From NCBI GenBank assembly GCA_907163375.1, contig CAJQUW010000909.1:496001-560000 (forward strand): a DNA stretch of 64,000 nt. The letters are read 5' to 3'. Shown one piece after another: positions 22,219 through 33,086 of the stretch. Source of the DNA: Prostheceraeus crozeri (lineage: Eukaryota > Platyhelminthes > Polycladida > Euryleptidae). Under the pieces are notes generated by a model, which made no database searches, was not told the origin of the DNA, and worked only from the letters and a program-made list of their open reading frames with translations. Numbering within the stretch: position 1 is the first letter of the stretch; the number at the start of each line of letters is the position of its first letter. The position numbers were made by a program, and so were the translations under genes.

Positions 22219-25200
22219 CAGGGGCGTAAATAAGGTAGTGTGTGAGGGGGGGCGGCGAAAACTTTTTTTCCGATGAAAGATCGAAAATTCACTGACTTTC
22301 AGGAGAGATTATTTCGATAAAATGAATGAACATCGAATGACTTTTTGAAATGTGAAATTATTTTAAAGGTGTTATCATGGCGTGAATAATAAGGGGGCAA
22401 TATTGAGTTTGAAATACCACATTATCTCTTTGAAATACTGTTAACATTCTACTTGATTCGTCTATCACATAGAGATCCAACGAATTAATTTAGATAGGCT
22501 ATTATGATGAAGGAAAAACAAACATACGCACGCAATTCAATCAAATGTTAATATTTCGGGGTTTCTGAGACCAGGAAGCCAACAGATCATCAATATTGAG
22601 GTTGTCAGTCAGATCTTTCTCAATTGAAATGGCCAGAAGATGCTCTAATCTGTCATCAGACATGGTTGAGCGCACTAATGTCTTCACAAGCTTTAATTTT
22701 GAGAAGGTTCTCTCATCTGAGGCAACGGTCACGCCTGCAGTCAGTGCGAAGCGAAACAATCTGTTTGTGAGGGGATAAATCCGTTTGCGAGTAAAGCACT
22801 CCTTGGCAATGTCGGATAGCGATTTGTTCGATGAATTGAATCCCTAAAAATATAAATGATATTGTTGATCAAGAAAATGCATATTTAGCAAAATAAACTC
22901 ACCGCATGTTTTAAAAATTAAATGAATGTGGACAACTCTGCTTGATATGCATCAGGATGGGTTTCGTTAGCAAATGGGGGCATGAGGCGAATGAAATTGT
23001 TGATATCATCAATTTTGGGATCTGTAGAAATGGAGGCCGTTGGTGGGAGAAGGGTGTATAATGGTTTGATGACAGACAAATGGCGGGTCAGAATATCTCC
23101 ATAGCTGTTGATTTGGACATCTAGCAATAGCAGGAATTCTCGCCGGTAGAACGAATGAATCGTCTCATGAAGGGTGTTTTCCGGATTCTCATCCAACCGT
23201 TTGGGCGGTTTGCGGTATCGATGAAATCTGAAATAGTCCGATTATATATTTGATAGCCGTAAATATTTCTAACATTTTGCAGTTTGGATATAGCTTAAGA
23301 ATATAATTTTCTACTTTATCAGAAATCTTGATTAAAGAGTTCATATGCAGCCTTATGCTGAAATTCTGCTTGTGCGGTAGGATTTTTATCTGAGTGTTTC
23401 ATGATCTCACCTTTTGAAATGTGAATCAATGTCATCATCAAGAAATTGTGATGCAAACTTGATTCCAGCATCAATCTGGTCATTCATGGCTTGTTCATCA
23501 CTTCTGATACGTTTCAGTCCTTCGACCGTTGCTTTTATCAGCTCGACAACATCGATTGCATTTAGTTCTTCTTTTTGTAGCTGATCTGTCATACATTTGG
23601 TCTTGTACATAATATTCTTCATGAACATCATTGATTGGAAAAGTCCAGGTTTATGATCTTCTTGAGCAATTCGTTTGAGGAAGAATTATGAGGATTGGGA
23701 AGGTCCTTAAGAGCCTGGATTATCACACCGAATGATTTCCAAACTGCAGTGATCGACTCAGCTCGACTGCTCCAGCGAGTTTTTGATAAGTTCCTCAGTT
23801 TGAGAGGGTTGACAATTTGCTCTAACTCTATTTTCTCTTCAAGTACAGCCATTCTTTTAGTACTGTCAGTGAAGAATACATACAGAGATTCTAATGCGTT
23901 ATAGAATGACGAAATGATACTGCTTGCATCACAGCTATGTTCTACTACAGTATTGGAGCGATGTGCAAAGCATGGGACGTACGGAATCTGTCTACCTAAC
24001 AATTCTCCCATTTTTTGCTGTGCTCCTTTAGATTTGCCAGACATAGACGATGTGAAGTCACATGACTGAAAACATAAATTTTCAGAGCTTACACCACGAC
24101 TGGAATATACTTCCAAAACTTCACTAGCGGTTCCAGCACCAGTTTTGTCTTCAGCTACCCGCAAACCTGTCAATCTTTCTTGGATAATCCCATCCGAGTC
24201 GATATAGCGCGTAGTGACCGCCAACCTGTCCTTGTGAGAAACGTCAGGAGTGTGGTTGGCTATGGTCGAAAACATACCTGCTTCTTCTATCTCATCGGAT
24301 ATCTTTTTAAAGACCTCTCTAAAGACCTCTTAAAGACCCCTCTCTTTCTAAAGACTCATGTAGGTGACATGATATGGTCGCATCCTACTGCTTGACAGCC
24401 ACTCTCTCATGATTGGGCAATGACGAGATATGAGTTTCGTAATTTGTACGAAATTTCCATCATCATCATTTCCCGACCCCCTGAATGCAATACCCTCTCT
24501 CGCCAATGTAATCGTGACATCCAGCAGGATTTTGATGACAGTTTGGTTGTTTAATCTGTCCTCTTCCATTTGAAGCTGGTGTGCTCTAAGAGTCTTATCC
24601 AGCAACACTTCCACATTGTTTCTTTTGCTCAAAAAATGAGCATAGCTTTCAATGGCATTTCTATGATACGTGGATGAGAAATGAGACGCTAGTTTCCCAG
24701 GATTGTCTTTTCCTCGACTTTTCATCTTATCCCATGACAAAATTCCAGTGTCAAACCACGCTCTATGACCACGACTTTCATTACTATCTGGTTTTGGGGT
24801 GACAGAGAACAGACGAAACAAAAAGCTTTATCTTTTGCCACACTATATTCAAGATGTGGGTAGGATTCATACCATCTAGGACTGAAGCTGTTCTGTTTTG
24901 ATGTTGGTATGGATGGACTCTTCGGATATGAGCCCAGTTTAGGTTGACAGGGACCCAAATTGATGAGAAATTGGCGTGCCGCATCAGTGCGGATAATACC
25001 ACGATTACCAGGATCATGATCCGGTTTCGACGGAAGTATCTCAACAACTACTGGCAGTTTACTGTTCTCTAACTCACTTAGCTGCCGAGTTGCAATTTTA
25101 CTCAGTTTCGTTACAGAGTCGCTTAAGCTTTCTGCCAAAGAATTGATACTAATTAAGATGTGTTCAGGGTTAGGAATATCGTCTTGCTTTATCTTATTAA

Positions 25201-26491
25201 GCAACTGCTCGCATTCTGACAGATGCCTTACAACTGCACTAATATGTGCTGCCGATTCAAGCCAAGAAAGCTTGCTACTCGTTTCATTTTGAACAGGGGC
25301 ATCACAATCAATATCCATAGCTTTCTCTGCAGATTTAGGAGAATCATTTTCTGATAGTGCTATAGACTGTGTATTAGCTTCATTTGCAATTTCCTGCACT
25401 GCAGTGGTTGCCGGTATGTGATCTTCACTGGTACTGAAGATTGAAGAAGTTCGCTTTTGAGATTTGAAAAACGGATTTTCTGGAGCTCCAACTGTTTTGA
25501 AAGGTATTCCTCTTCTGGAGTCTACATGGTCTTTATGGTATTTGAGATTATGCTGAGTTTTGTAATCACTATCAAAAATTTGATCGCATCCAGGAACTAG
25601 GCATTGCAATTTGCACCTTTTGGGCTTTTTGGTCGACATCAAAATGCTAAAAAATGAAGGAAAAGTTACATGTATTCAAAATTCAGTCTTACAATTTATG
25701 ATAAGACAATAAGTGTCGGTGATGTTACAGCAATTGTTACTTCCGTAGCTTCTATAATTCAGTGCTTCATTTTCTAAAAAATACCTTCTTTCATCAATTA
25801 TGAAATAGTGGAAATGTGCACATAATGATACACTTAAGCGCCATCGTCTCTCATAACAACAAATTAACGGGTTATTTCTGACGAATGCAACAGGCGCGTT
25901 CTAAGGATAATTTTTTCTTGTCTCTAAGTACATTTTAGCTCGAAATATACCTAAAACGTTATAGTCGATGCATGATCGATGATTTTTTAGGCCTATATGA
26001 CTTATGTTTATACAAATCTGAGCTTTGTGAAGAATTGGAAGTAGCCTCGCTTTTCCATTCAGTCTTTGCTCTTTTCATCTAGTTTCTTGACTTTCAAGCT
26101 CTTCCGCTTTGTGTATAGAGTGCTCTATGCTCTCATCCTCAAATACAATCATTGCAATGTTAAATGTGGTAACATAGACGTGAACTGATTTCAAAATTGA
26201 TTTTTCAAATTAATGATTTCAAAACTGATTTCGGATTTGACATTCTTGCAGGGAACATCAAAGTGTGTGCATTATAAGCTTAGTGTGAGTGTCTTCGAAA
26301 GTGTATTTCTGAATAACTATTTCAACAAATTTAATCCTACCTTGAAAAATGACGTTAATCCTACAAATGAAAATGACGTTATACCGATGAATTTAAGGCA
26401 TAATTTCCGACAATTACCAATTTTCCGACAGAAAATAGCCGAGAGGGGGTGTCACACCCCCCCCCCCAACCCCCCTCAATTTACGCCCCTG
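22219..26491 (-). mobile_element. full-length hAT element (zf-TTF/DUF4371 type), decayed
   Basis: 4273 bp bounded by perfect 13-bp inverted repeats CAGGGGCGTAAAT. The flanks carry GTCCGTG on both sides (22212-22218 and 26492-26498), or 8 bp GGTCCGTG if the last G of the right end is shared; an 8-bp duplication is the hAT rule. The transposase gene lies on the - strand at 25642-22541, and C-rich and G-rich runs sit just inside the ends. Confidence 0.9.
22541..25642 (-). pseudogene. hAT transposase gene (ZMYM1-like, with introns), broken
   Basis: Read from 25642 downwards: a possible C2H2-like finger (CLVPGC...H...H, residues ~14-36), a low-complexity acidic/serine region, a zf-TTF domain (FSPRWYESYPHLEYS...FCFVC), the DUF4371 region (SSTYHRNAIESY; a degenerate IADETTDVS motif now reading IANHTPDVSH), the helical insertion, and the hAT dimerisation domain at the end (SDERTFSKLKLVKTLVRSTM). 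Two introns with good GT-AG borders are visible: 23228-23410 (183 nt) and 22844-22902 (59 nt). Damage: a one-base frameshift near 24800, disrupted reading around 24280-24350, where short direct repeats of aaagacctct occur, an in-frame TAA near 22920 just before the second intron, and loss of the aspartate in the DETTD motif. The element is therefore unlikely to make active enzyme. Confidence 0.85.
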
Positions 26492-26498
26492 GTCCGTG

Positions 26499-27015
26499 AG
26501 TACAAAGCTGACTGTCTTGATAAATACAAAGTAGAGGCATATTTTGCTTATAAAAAACGCCGAATATCTATGCTGCTGTTGTGTCACGGCGGAAGACAGT
26601 TACCAACAATTATATCTCCGAATGAAACTGATATCGGATGAACATAACAGCAAGTGACGACTTTCTGGCGTGCTAGTATCCAAAGTTGGACTAATTAGAA
26701 CCAAAACTCTATTTGGCAATCTTGATTCATCAAAACAAGGCTTCGTTTGTCGCATTCTCCTGTCTATTACACCGATGAGATTCCTATATTATTATAGCAG
26801 ACTTCTGTTCAATAATTACTCATTAATTTTCACTCCTCAGAGGGTCAAACATAAAATCATTTCCACAGTCAACCAAGTCAATTAGATCAAACTTCTTCAA
26901 GAGAAAAGCAACAACGCTGTTTATGTTTTTGAATTTCTCTTAAAATATATCAAAAATAGCAATCTGCTACCTCCTTGATTGAAAACAGTGGTCTTTAAAA
27001 GTATGACAAGTGAAA
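26499..27015. other. no gene recognised
   Basis: Sequence between the hAT element and the segmental duplication; no recognisable domain, repeat or splice pattern. Confidence 0.4.
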
Positions 27016-27149
27016 ACATAGATCCAATGATCTGAATTTTACAAGATACATTTCTGAGCAACAAAATATTGATTGTTTTAATCATACTTGTTCAAAATTA
27101 ATCAGCTGTCCTCAAATTCCATGAATTTTACTCAAGAAAAAAACATAAG

Positions 27150-27386
27150 ATGATGGAAATAGAAAATTGTATGATTTGCGAAAAGCAACTAAATTCTGAT
27201 TACCAGATTTTACTAATAGGAGAAAGTGGATTTCGTTGGAGTAAATACGCAGACGCAAGTGAGAGGGAGTTGACCTGTCAACTGTTACTGGTCAAAAAGT
27301 GCACTCTAAATGCTATCAAAGTGCATCTGATTCCTACTTATTCTCAGTTAGACAGTGTCGCTCTCAAAAGTGCTCCAGTACAATGA
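27150..27386 (+). CDS. short CxxC open frame of unknown function, duplication copy 1
   Basis: 78 residues beginning MMEIENCMICEKQL. The Cys-x-x-Cys at the start and the following GESGFRWSKYADASE recall the N-terminus of uncharacterised invertebrate proteins often found near transposons, but I cannot name the family. Copy 2 (38054-38335) keeps the frame with a few changes and a longer tail. No partner cysteines or splice sites make it certain that it is translated. Confidence 0.25.
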   Translation: MMEIENCMICEKQLNSDYQILLIGESGFRWSKYADASERELTCQLLLVKKCTLNAIKVHLIPTYSQLDSVALKSAPVQ

Positions 27387-27697
27387 TTCATTGACCTCAC
27401 CCTTGTTTTGTTAAACTTGTTAATTGTGTGATAGGCAATTTAGATCGAACTTATTCAAGTGTCCTTGACAGCATTGAAGTAGTTGATTATTTTTATTCTC
27501 ATCATCAGCTATAAATTATCCACTGTGATTTCTATCTTATCTCGCTTGTAATGAGGACACTTAAAAACAATGAAATCTTTCAACTGAGGCAGCTGTGTGC
27601 GTTCGGTCATAAAATTTGATTGTAATATAAAAGGAATATTTCTCTAAATTTACTGACAACCAATCGTATTGCATGCAACTTGGAGCACAACTGCAAT

Positions 27698-27814
27698 CAC
27701 AGAATTAGATTGTTTAAACGTATCACTTTGCTAGAAGTGCAAACTGATTCAAAACGATGGCACATGCAGGAACTTACAAGGTGGGCAAACAGAAATTTAT
27801 AATGCCTTGCAGAG
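27698..27814 (+). mobile_element. family B MITE fragment, copy 3
   Basis: The first ~117 bp of family B, starting at the terminal cacagaattag, then an abrupt change after ccttgcagag. It lies inside the duplicated segment, so the truncation is older than the duplication. Confidence 0.75.
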
Positions 27815-28474
27815 TCGTCATCGTTTAGGTACCGTTGTCATGGCAACGGATGTCCACGACGTGGCATTGTATTCAGTGAGCATTTTATTCATGACTTCTG
27901 GTTTGTCCTGCATACTTTGCGATTTTAATGAACAATTGAGATACAATTTAGTGCTCAATAGGCATATTCAGTACACGAAGATGTAGACAGTGTTGTAGCA
28001 TAAGAGCTTTCTAATGCGCTTGTTGACATTCTGATGTCGAGGGTTCTGCACGCAGTAACCGAAATATTGACAAACCAAATAATTTAGAACTATTGAAGTC
28101 AAGTTGGCTATACATATGCGAGAATTACGTGCATGTACATTATCAAAAACCTCTTGATATTGTGAATCGTACAATCTATATACTGAAGTGCTTTAATCAG
28201 CAGACTTAGGGGTAAAATGAGCAAGGAGATCTAGATTGCTACAGGAGTTGAAAACTATTTCAAACACACGCATAATGTGAAAAGCTCCGGTTAAGTGGGA
28301 AACGAAGCAAGTCAAGTTATAAGTAAGGGGGTGGACAATCGATCCCCGCTAATTGCCTTAATGTCGGTGGTCACAATTGTGACGTGTTATATTTATTCAT
28401 TGATTATTATTGCCTTGACAACTGATGTGTGGTGGTGAGTTTTTCTTCCGGCCATAATTGACACAGTCGCGTAA

Positions 28475-28548
28475 GTGGCTCGTAGCTCAGTTGGTTAGAG
28501 CACAGGTCTAGTTAACCTTGGTCGTAGGTTCGAATCCTACTAGCCGCA
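28475..28548 (+). tRNA. tRNA-Thr(AGU)-like gene, possibly a pseudogene
   Basis: A 74-nt cloverleaf-like sequence with intact internal promoter boxes: GTAGCTCAGTTGG (A) and GGTTCGAATCC (B). The T arm pairs perfectly (GTAGG/CCTAC). The anticodon stem CAGGT/ACCTT has four good pairs around loop CTAGTTA, which gives anticodon AGU (threonine). The acceptor GTGGCTC/TAGCCGC pairs at six of seven positions, but there is one extra base between acceptor and D arm, and position 37 is T. A TTTT run follows 6 nt downstream. These flaws make a tRNA pseudogene or tRNA-derived repeat as likely as a working tRNA. An identical copy lies at 39538-39611. Confidence 0.55.
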
Positions 28549-29689
28549 CATCTTTTAAATGGCAATTTGATCCATCGTTTATTTTTAATTTCATTGTTGT
28601 TAATTGCATTCACAAAACCCCTAAAACACTGGTACAGAATTATTGGCAAACATTGAATTGGTGACTCCAACATCATCGATCAAGCGTCTTTCTTGCCTTC
28701 TCATGCTGCATATGTGCCTTATCATGCATGTACGCCATATGTCTTGCCTTACCATGATGCATGTACAGCATGCTAATCTGTTGTGTTAGGCGTCTTTAAA
28801 TTCAAAAGCAGTTCTTGAATAGTGCTCCCATTAGCTGCAACAGCTATAGTTCCGTTAAACGCCACACCGTTCATCGCACTTTTGAAATAATACAGAGGAA
28901 GCCAAAATGCAGATATACACACTTAAATTTAAGCTAAATCCTTAGCTAAATCTAAATAGCATACACAGCAACTTAAAGTTAGGAGCTTTAAATCTAAACT
29001 TAAATCCTTTAATTCGCTAAATCAGTAGGAATTAACACAAGGCCAAAGCTTTTTCTACAAGAGAAAATGAGTAATGTTCGACTTATCTGGCACATTGAAA
29101 CGCATTTTGGAATTTACACAATATAGGTACGCTCTCTCACCGGTAAGCTAGTGAAGGAACGTGAGTCTCGAAATCATCAATAATTCTCATTAGGTACACT
29201 ACACTGTCAGTCAATCAGTAAATAATTATTGGATAACATAGTGACATATATAATAACAATCTTCTAAGATAACAGACTAATCTTCCAAGTTTATTGCAAG
29301 ATTCTTATAAATCTTGCAAAGACTTGACAGTGGATCTTACAAGAAACTTGGAAGATTTGTGAGTTTCGATTCACTGGGAATTGACATCTCAGACTCATAG
29401 GGATTCAAGTTCGGAGTGGAGCAGGAGAATGTGGCGCCGCTCAGCTAGAGAGAAGCAAATCCTAATGCAGGTGGGATATCACCGGTTGACCCGACATGGC
29501 CAGCAAGCAGGTGCTCTCGAAGAATAATCAATTCCCTTGGCCGATTGGTTAAGACAACAAACAGCTGATTGCTCAGCTTGATGATTACAATTAATCGATT
29601 GCTGAGCCTGAACAATTGCAGTTTATTTATTGCTGAACCTGATGATTACAATTAATTGATTATCCGCAATCTCTATATCGTACATCTTC

Positions 29690-30453
29690 AACAGATGCAT
29701 TAAAGAAGCTGACTTAGCAATGCTTTGTAAAACAGCTAATGTGATCCCCGTCCTAAAAAAGAAACCTCCAAACATAAAAGAATTACGACCAATTTCTCTG
29801 CTGGCAATGCCTGAGAGGATTTTAGTAAGAAGAATGGGTATCTGAATTCCTTTCAAGGTATGATAAGTCTCAATTTGCTTAGAGACCAAAAGGATCTACA
29901 GCTGGTATTCTGATTGAGATTGAGAACTTCATTTCTGATAATCTACAAAAGCGGACATCAGAGGCTTGCTATTTACTGACTGTAAATATATTGAAAGGAT
30001 TTGACCGTGTCCTGCATGAGATTTTGCTTGAAAAGATGGACAATGACGGTTTCAGTGAATTTATCAGAGTTTTTATCAGCAACAATCTTAAGTCTCAAAA
30101 ACTTAGAATAAAATGGCGATTACAGTTCGTATGCGGCAGTTGATAGTGGAATTCCTCAAGGGTCATCGCTAGGCTTCTTGATCTTTAGCTATATTGTGTC
30201 TGACATGAGAATAAGATCTGTGAATGAGACTCTACTTGTCAAATATGCAGACGATTCCAAGGTTGAAGCCCAATCTCCAGTGATCAATTCATATCAGGAA
30301 ATCATAGAATGGAGAAACAGAAATCAAATGAAAATCAAGACTGCAAAATGTCGACAAATGTTCGTATCTGGAACTGGAGCATTAGATGGAACAACTTTCA
30401 AAGTCCCTGATATACCAATCAAAGAAACGTTAAAATTCTTGGAATTGCAGTAA
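29690..30453 (+). mobile_element. LINE reverse-transcriptase fragment, duplication copy 1
   Basis: Several frames on the + strand carry reverse-transcriptase blocks in the right order: NVIPVLKKK...ELRPISLL, then a block with LLTVNILKGFDRVLHE, then GIPQGSSLG, and the open frame at 30178-30453 with VKYADD (catalytic) and MKIKTAKC. Numerous stops and frameshifts separate them. It ends at 30453 without C-terminal region. A non-LTR (Jockey/CR1-like) origin is inferred. Confidence 0.7.
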
Positions 30454-30778
30454 TACCCCGATTTACGTAGGGGATGCGCTCCTGAAAATCATTGTGTAAA
30501 TCGGGGCAAAGAGTCGATAGGAAATAAGAAGATGCGTTCTGCAGCTCAACATAAATAAGAGATTTGTCAAGCTACACTCTACTTTCGTTTCCAAGGCTCG
30601 AAATAAAACTAATGTTTAGGATAGAAAAATTACATAATACATGTATATTTGTATAGCCTGCGCATGCATCCCGATAACATGTATAGAGTGTACACTCATG
30701 AACGACTGTATGAAGGTACATACTGCATCAGAAAATATTCACACAACTATTAACAAGATATTAGGCATACAGTAGGTA

Positions 30779-31300
30779 AATCATAAGGCTAAAATTTACC
30801 TGCGAAAACGCACCCTAAAAATGTCACTGATAAAAAGCTAACTAAAGAAGGTAATAATATCAGCGAAAATGTCGCAGATGTATTATAGCGTATTTTCGCA
30901 GGTTCTATCACCTCGCTCATGTTTCTTCGCGATTCAGATTTAAGTTATATCTAATCTTAATGTCCAAATTTATCAGTACTATGTATTACTTAATTTCGCA
31001 CTCCCGCCAAAATTGTATTTAACCGCTAGATATTGCTAAATCAAATATACACGTATATGTAGTTGTAAATGAACTTTGTTATTGAAGTAAGATGCAAGAT
31101 CTGCAGCAATTGTCCCATGTAATTAGTTGAATAGAACATAAACTGGAATGCGTAAATCTTTATTGATTATCGGCCTACTGAAAAATTGAGCAAGTCCATC
31201 ATTCCATCGTGGCTGGAGTAACATGTCATCGTCAGGATGTAAAGCTATTTGCGTTGAAAAGAGAAGAAACACCCAAAATGAAGCTGTTACACTCGCTATG
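30779..31300. other. no gene recognised
   Basis: Unique sequence right of duplication copy 1; nothing recognisable. Confidence 0.4.
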
Positions 31301-31304
31301 CGCT

Positions 31305-31935
31305 ACATCATCAAAACTTGATAACAAAATTAGCTTAGAAAGAAATGTCTTCAAAATTGCACACTCTATACGTGATATTGTAAGTTGAATTTCTCAATAA
31401 ATGGTTACAAAACATAATTATCAAAATATTCTTGGAAAAAATCTAGACTATAAAATTGCACACGCTAAACATGACATCAACATTGAATTTCTTATAAAGT
31501 GGATACAAAACTTAATAACAAAATAAGCCTAGAAAAGAATCCAAACTTGAAAATTGTGCACGCTAAACATGATATCGACATGGAATTTCTTATAAAGTGG
31601 TCACAAAACTTAATAACAAAATATGCTTACTAATGATATAGAACTCAAAATTGTACACTGAACAAGATATTATATGTAGAATTTCTTAAAAATAACTTAA
31701 GAAAAGAATTTCTTACAGTAGAGTAATATTGAAAAAATCTAAATTTCTTAAATTGTACACTCTGTGCACGACATTGACATTGAATCTTTAAAAAAAGTGG
31801 TTACAAAATTTTGGTTGTTAAACTTATTAACAAAATAAGCTTAGAAAGAATAATCAAAACTATAGATTTGTACATTGCAAATTGTACGTTGAATGTCTTA
31901 AAAAGCAATTACAAAAGGTTGGTAGTTTAATAACG
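31305..31935. repeat. degenerate ~100-bp tandem repeat
   Basis: About six poorly kept copies of a unit with ggttacaaaac...ttaataacaaaataagcttagaaa...aaaattgcacac...gaatttctta. Copies of 'g(g/a)t(t/c/a)acaaaa' lie near 31407, 31500, 31600, 31798 and 31905, so the period is about 93-105 bp. Confidence 0.75.
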
Positions 31936-31995
31936 CAATAACAGCATACAATATGAATCTAAAAATTTGAGGAAACGAAGTGAGGGGTCGTGCAT

Positions 31996-32238
31996 TTACA
32001 TAAAAGATTTTACCAAATTCTTAATGTTTGGTGACTTGAACGACCGTCTCAAGCCAACCAGTCCTTCCAAGCATTCCAGAACATTCTCTCGTTTGGCCGA
32101 ATAATTTAGATTGAAACATTGGTACGAACCAACAAGCACTGAGACAGTTTCTGTGAAATTGGCCGCAGATATCTTAACCCCATTGAGGAAGACATTGAGC
32201 TCCGGACTTGTCGGGATTCCACCAATGAATGTCGATTC
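31996..32238 (-). CDS. terminal exon of an unknown secreted-type protein (laminin-G-like motif), copy 1
   Basis: On the - strand an acceptor (atcattttcag) is followed by an 81-codon open exon ending in a stop at 31996. It begins ESTFIGGIPTSPEL and has one NFT glycosylation site and two cysteines (QC, EC) later. FIGG(I/L)P is the usual turn in laminin-G/LNS domains, so a fragment of such a domain is possible. A related exon with the same start lies at 34689-34855, which supports real descent from an exon rather than chance. I cannot find the upstream exon. Confidence 0.35.
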   Translation of the reverse strand, partial: ESTFIGGIPTSPELNVFLNGVKISAANFTETVSVLVGSYQCFNLNYSAKRENVLECLEGLVGLRRSFKSPNIKNLVKSFM

Positions 32239-32364
32239 CTGAAAATGATATATACTTAGACACATGTTTGTAGGCATAATAAAAGCATATATACATGTAT
32301 ATATAGAAAAATTTGAATAAATGCATAAAGATGTATTTTTATAATAATAACTGAGGTTTATCAC

Positions 32365-32897
32365 GGGCTTTGTGTCTATGTGCGGGATTTACCTGTCGGG
32401 GCTCCAGGATTCATTTTCAATAGATACCAATGTTCAAGGCATAAAATAGCAATTAAGATCATCTGCAAAATTTTGTAATTATGACAAAGTTTATTGCAAT
32501 TATTTTGTAGCGTATTTTATGAAAAAGCGGAATTAATGGAATAACTAAGCAGAATGAAGATCTATGTCAAATTACTGAAATGTAATCTTGAAGTCTAATT
32601 ATATACCTGTGTAAAACGTATAGCGTCCTTAAAATGAAGATATGGCTATGGAACATATTATTTAGTAACTGTCTGAAAATTGAAATCTATCCAATCATGT
32701 AACCTTATGTTTATTTGCTTCGTATGATATATGAGAATCGATTGATGCATTGCAGTATGACTACTATTACTGGCTGCAATAAGTCTATAAAATGAATAAC
32801 TGAAACAAATAATAGGCTATGTGTAGGTAATAGTGATTACGGTCAACCGCGGTTAACGATCAGCAACAGTTGATAAAAATCCCACGGTTACGATTAA
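32365..32897. other. no gene recognised
   Basis: AT-rich, no recognisable feature; it would be intron if the exon at 31996-32238 is real. Confidence 0.35.
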
Positions 32898-33086
32898 GGC
32901 CTCAGCCACGCCGCGAACTTTTCCAAGCTTTTCCGAGCAAAGCGTTTTGGAGCTTTTATGAAGTCATCATTGTAGCTTTTGTAGGTGGCCACACTGCGAG
33001 CAAAGCAAACCAGAGCAATTATAGCTTGCGGACATACGTTTGCTCGAGACGCTCGCGTTTGTCTAGCTTTCAGTGTGGCTAAGGCC
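32898..33086. mobile_element. MITE with GGCC(T/C)AGCCAC ends
   Basis: A 189-bp GC-richer stretch whose left end GGCCTCAGCCACGC matches the inverted right end GGCCTTAGCCACAC in 12 of 14 positions. The composition differs from the flanks. No clear target duplication; no coding capacity. Confidence 0.65.

Larger units (their letters stand above)
27016..30778 (+). repeat. segmental duplication, copy 1
   Basis: Matches 37920-41842 in direct orientation at about 99% by eye in the right-hand third. Shared contents: a short CxxC open frame, a 5' fragment of MITE family B, a tRNA-like gene, and a LINE reverse-transcriptase fragment. Left edge at acatagatccaatg, right edge at gcatacagtaggta. Copy 1 lacks about 140 nt present in copy 2 (38475-38611) and differs in a short replaced segment near 28100. 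Confidence 0.95.

Noticed and set aside
30450-30530. Hairpin CCCCGATTTAC/GTAAATCGGGG after the LINE fragment, as a transcription terminator or MITE
   Set aside because: An 11-bp stem with a ~30-nt loop; the ends lack a target duplication and the size is too small to call an element.
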